Below, piece after piece: positions 40,039 through 40,928 of a stretch of 40,928 nucleotides of DNA. The stretch comes from a virus. Where the stretch lies: positions 1 to 40,928 of IMG/VR virus record IMGVR_UViG_3300022214_000011; one strand, written 5' to 3'. A model generated the notes under the pieces. It searched no databases. It saw nothing but the letters and a program-made list of their open reading frames with translations, and was not told the origin of the DNA. The first letter of the stretch is position 1; each line of letters opens with the position of its first letter. Both the position numbers and the translations under genes were made by a program.

Positions 40039-40692
40039 TTACAATTCATACCATTCTGCAACATACCCGACACTCGCAGTTAGACCACTGTTATTTGTAA
40101 CTCTCGATAAATACTTAGCGCCCTGCTTCAATACCCATTCCGTACCACTTGTTTGACCCGCACCACCGTTCTGCTTTGATCCTGTTACTTGCGCGGTGTG
40201 AATTATGGTTCCCGTACCTGTAACAGTAGGTGTGTGATATATACCAAGTGTTGCGTTGGGTAACGTCCTGTTGAAGTTAAGACCAGTTATAACCGTTCCA
40301 TTATTACTGACGGTGGTATCCTCATACAGTTGATGCAGGATTGGCGCATTCGTACTATCGAACAAAAATAACCGGAGGTGAATGGATTTTCCACCAACGT
40401 CTGGAGTGATTATCAGATGGTCGTAAGACGCACCACTCAATACAGAAACTACACCAGAGTGTGAGAAATACCTACCAAGATGAATCGCAGCGTGAGCTAT
40501 GTCAATCTGTGCAATCGCTCCTGTGTACGCATCCTTCCAGATAGTTTCTGTTGCACCCGATAATGGATTAATTCCTTGTATACTGGCGTCGGTTCGCTGA
40601 CGATATATCGCAGTATTACCCTCTCCGGTAACAGAGTGATCTTGTCTCCGACCTACCGTCGAATGAGAAATGCCGATGTAACCATCGCCCAT
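40039..40692 (-). CDS. Putative virion protein (217 aa)
   Basis: Starts MGDGYIGISHSTVGRRQDHS. The central and C-terminal parts are beta-rich (SVLSGASYDHLIITPDVGG, then VTGTGTIIHTAQVTGSKQ). It sits between the edge-spanning structural gene and tubular protein A. Composition suggests a head or tail surface protein with a jelly-roll-type domain; no family is recognised. The ribosome site (GGAA, about 10 bases) is weak. Confidence 0.65.
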   Translation of the reverse strand: MGDGYIGISHSTVGRRQDHSVTGEGNTAIYRQRTDASIQGINPLSGATETIWKDAYTGAIAQIDIAHAAIHLGRYFSHSGVVSVLSGASYDHLIITPDVGGKSIHLRLFLFDSTNAPILHQLYEDTTVSNNGTVITGLNFNRTLPNATLGIYHTPTVTGTGTIIHTAQVTGSKQNGGAGQTSGTEWVLKQGAKYLSRVTNNSGLTASVGYVAEWYEL

Positions 40693-40698
40693 GATTAC

Positions 40699-40928
40699 TT
40701 ATTCCGCTTCGATGTCCAGCGTGATACCTATGGTGTTGATCACTGCACCCGGCGTCCATGCTGCCAGCGCGCGCAGTACCGCAGTGAACGTGTTAGTGGA
40801 CTTTCCTGTGAAGTCGAAGAACAAACCAACAGGCCACACCGCTTGCAGCACATTGGTTGCCAGCGGTTGCACCAAGTGCGCACCGACAGCTTGATGCTGC
40901 GACGTACCTGCCGCAACTGTACCGAGCG
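40699..40928 (-). CDS. Virion structural protein, C-terminal part (continues from 1-340)
   Basis: Open from the right edge to the TAA at 40699. Ends with VWPVGLFFDFTGKSTNTFTA, then LRALAAWTPGAVINTIGITL and DIEAE. Its first codon is completed by position 1, and the preceding residues at the left edge (DDTGWTG) run smoothly into PLGTVAAGTSQHQ. One 189-residue protein of the late operon, function unknown. Confidence 0.8.
   Translation of the reverse strand, partial: LGTVAAGTSQHQAVGAHLVQPLATNVLQAVWPVGLFFDFTGKSTNTFTAVLRALAAWTPGAVINTIGITLDIEAE

Noticed and set aside
26247-40928. Diversity-generating retroelement as in BPP-1
   Set aside because: The head cluster recalls BPP-1, so I looked for a reverse transcriptase and for template/variable repeats near the fibre gene, and saw neither. 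The only polymerase is of family-B type.

Overview
The window reads as one complete genome of a tailed dsDNA phage with short-tailed (podovirus-like) architecture, opened at an arbitrary point. The gene cut by the left edge (1-340, minus) and the gene cut by the right edge (40699-40928, minus) join in phase across the ends into one 189-codon ORF. The 40,928 bp therefore most likely represent a circularly permuted or circularised genome. Virion genes follow the general T7 plan (tubular tail proteins, internal virion proteins, T7-type tail fibre N-terminus). The head cluster, including a Bbp19-like gene between portal and scaffold, recalls Bordetella BPP-1 and BcepC6B-type phages. The host is probably a Gram-negative proteobacterium, but this is inferred from gene content only. 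I found no integrase, RNA polymerase, reverse transcriptase or tRNA gene.

Layout. Joined across the ends, all late genes are on the minus strand in one run of about 22.5 kb: small and large terminase (7887-5810), portal, a chain of stop/start-overlapping mini-genes with a Bbp19-like protein and scaffold, major capsid protein, decoration and other structural proteins (down to 347), the edge-spanning gene, two tail tubular proteins, a GNAT-like protein, three or four internal/ejection proteins (one with a muramidase-like domain), tail fibre, a fibre-assembly-like protein, and a lysis cassette (membrane protein, M15 endolysin, holin) ending at 26247. An AT-rich control region with several repeat families (7888-8528) separates this run from the divergent early genes, which start from a near-consensus sigma70-type promoter.

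Early and middle region. From 8529 to 10896 lie small plus-strand genes, including a pentapeptide-repeat protein, closed by a good intrinsic terminator. A two-gene minus-strand island follows (primase-helicase and a coupled C5-methylase-like gene, 11013-14281). The replication module then runs on the plus strand from 14373 to 20894: a possible ribbon-helix-helix regulator, a DUF2800 nuclease, a DUF2815 single-strand-binding protein, a highly structured non-coding stretch, a family-B DNA polymerase with an internal tandem duplication, a VRR-NUC nuclease and an SF2 helicase.

Accessory region. From 20.9 to 26.2 kb there is a mosaic of about 20 very short plus-strand genes: two more methyltransferases, an Xre-type regulator, Cys-rich small proteins and tiny membrane proteins. 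They are separated by recurrent spacer sequences and include recent duplications, which suggests a recombination-built cassette array. The most unusual items are the structured RNA-like stretch at 16871-17067, the duplicated segment in the polymerase exonuclease domain, the mini-gene chain in the head cluster with a copy of the portal C-terminus, the multi-repeat control region, and the repeated cassette junctions.
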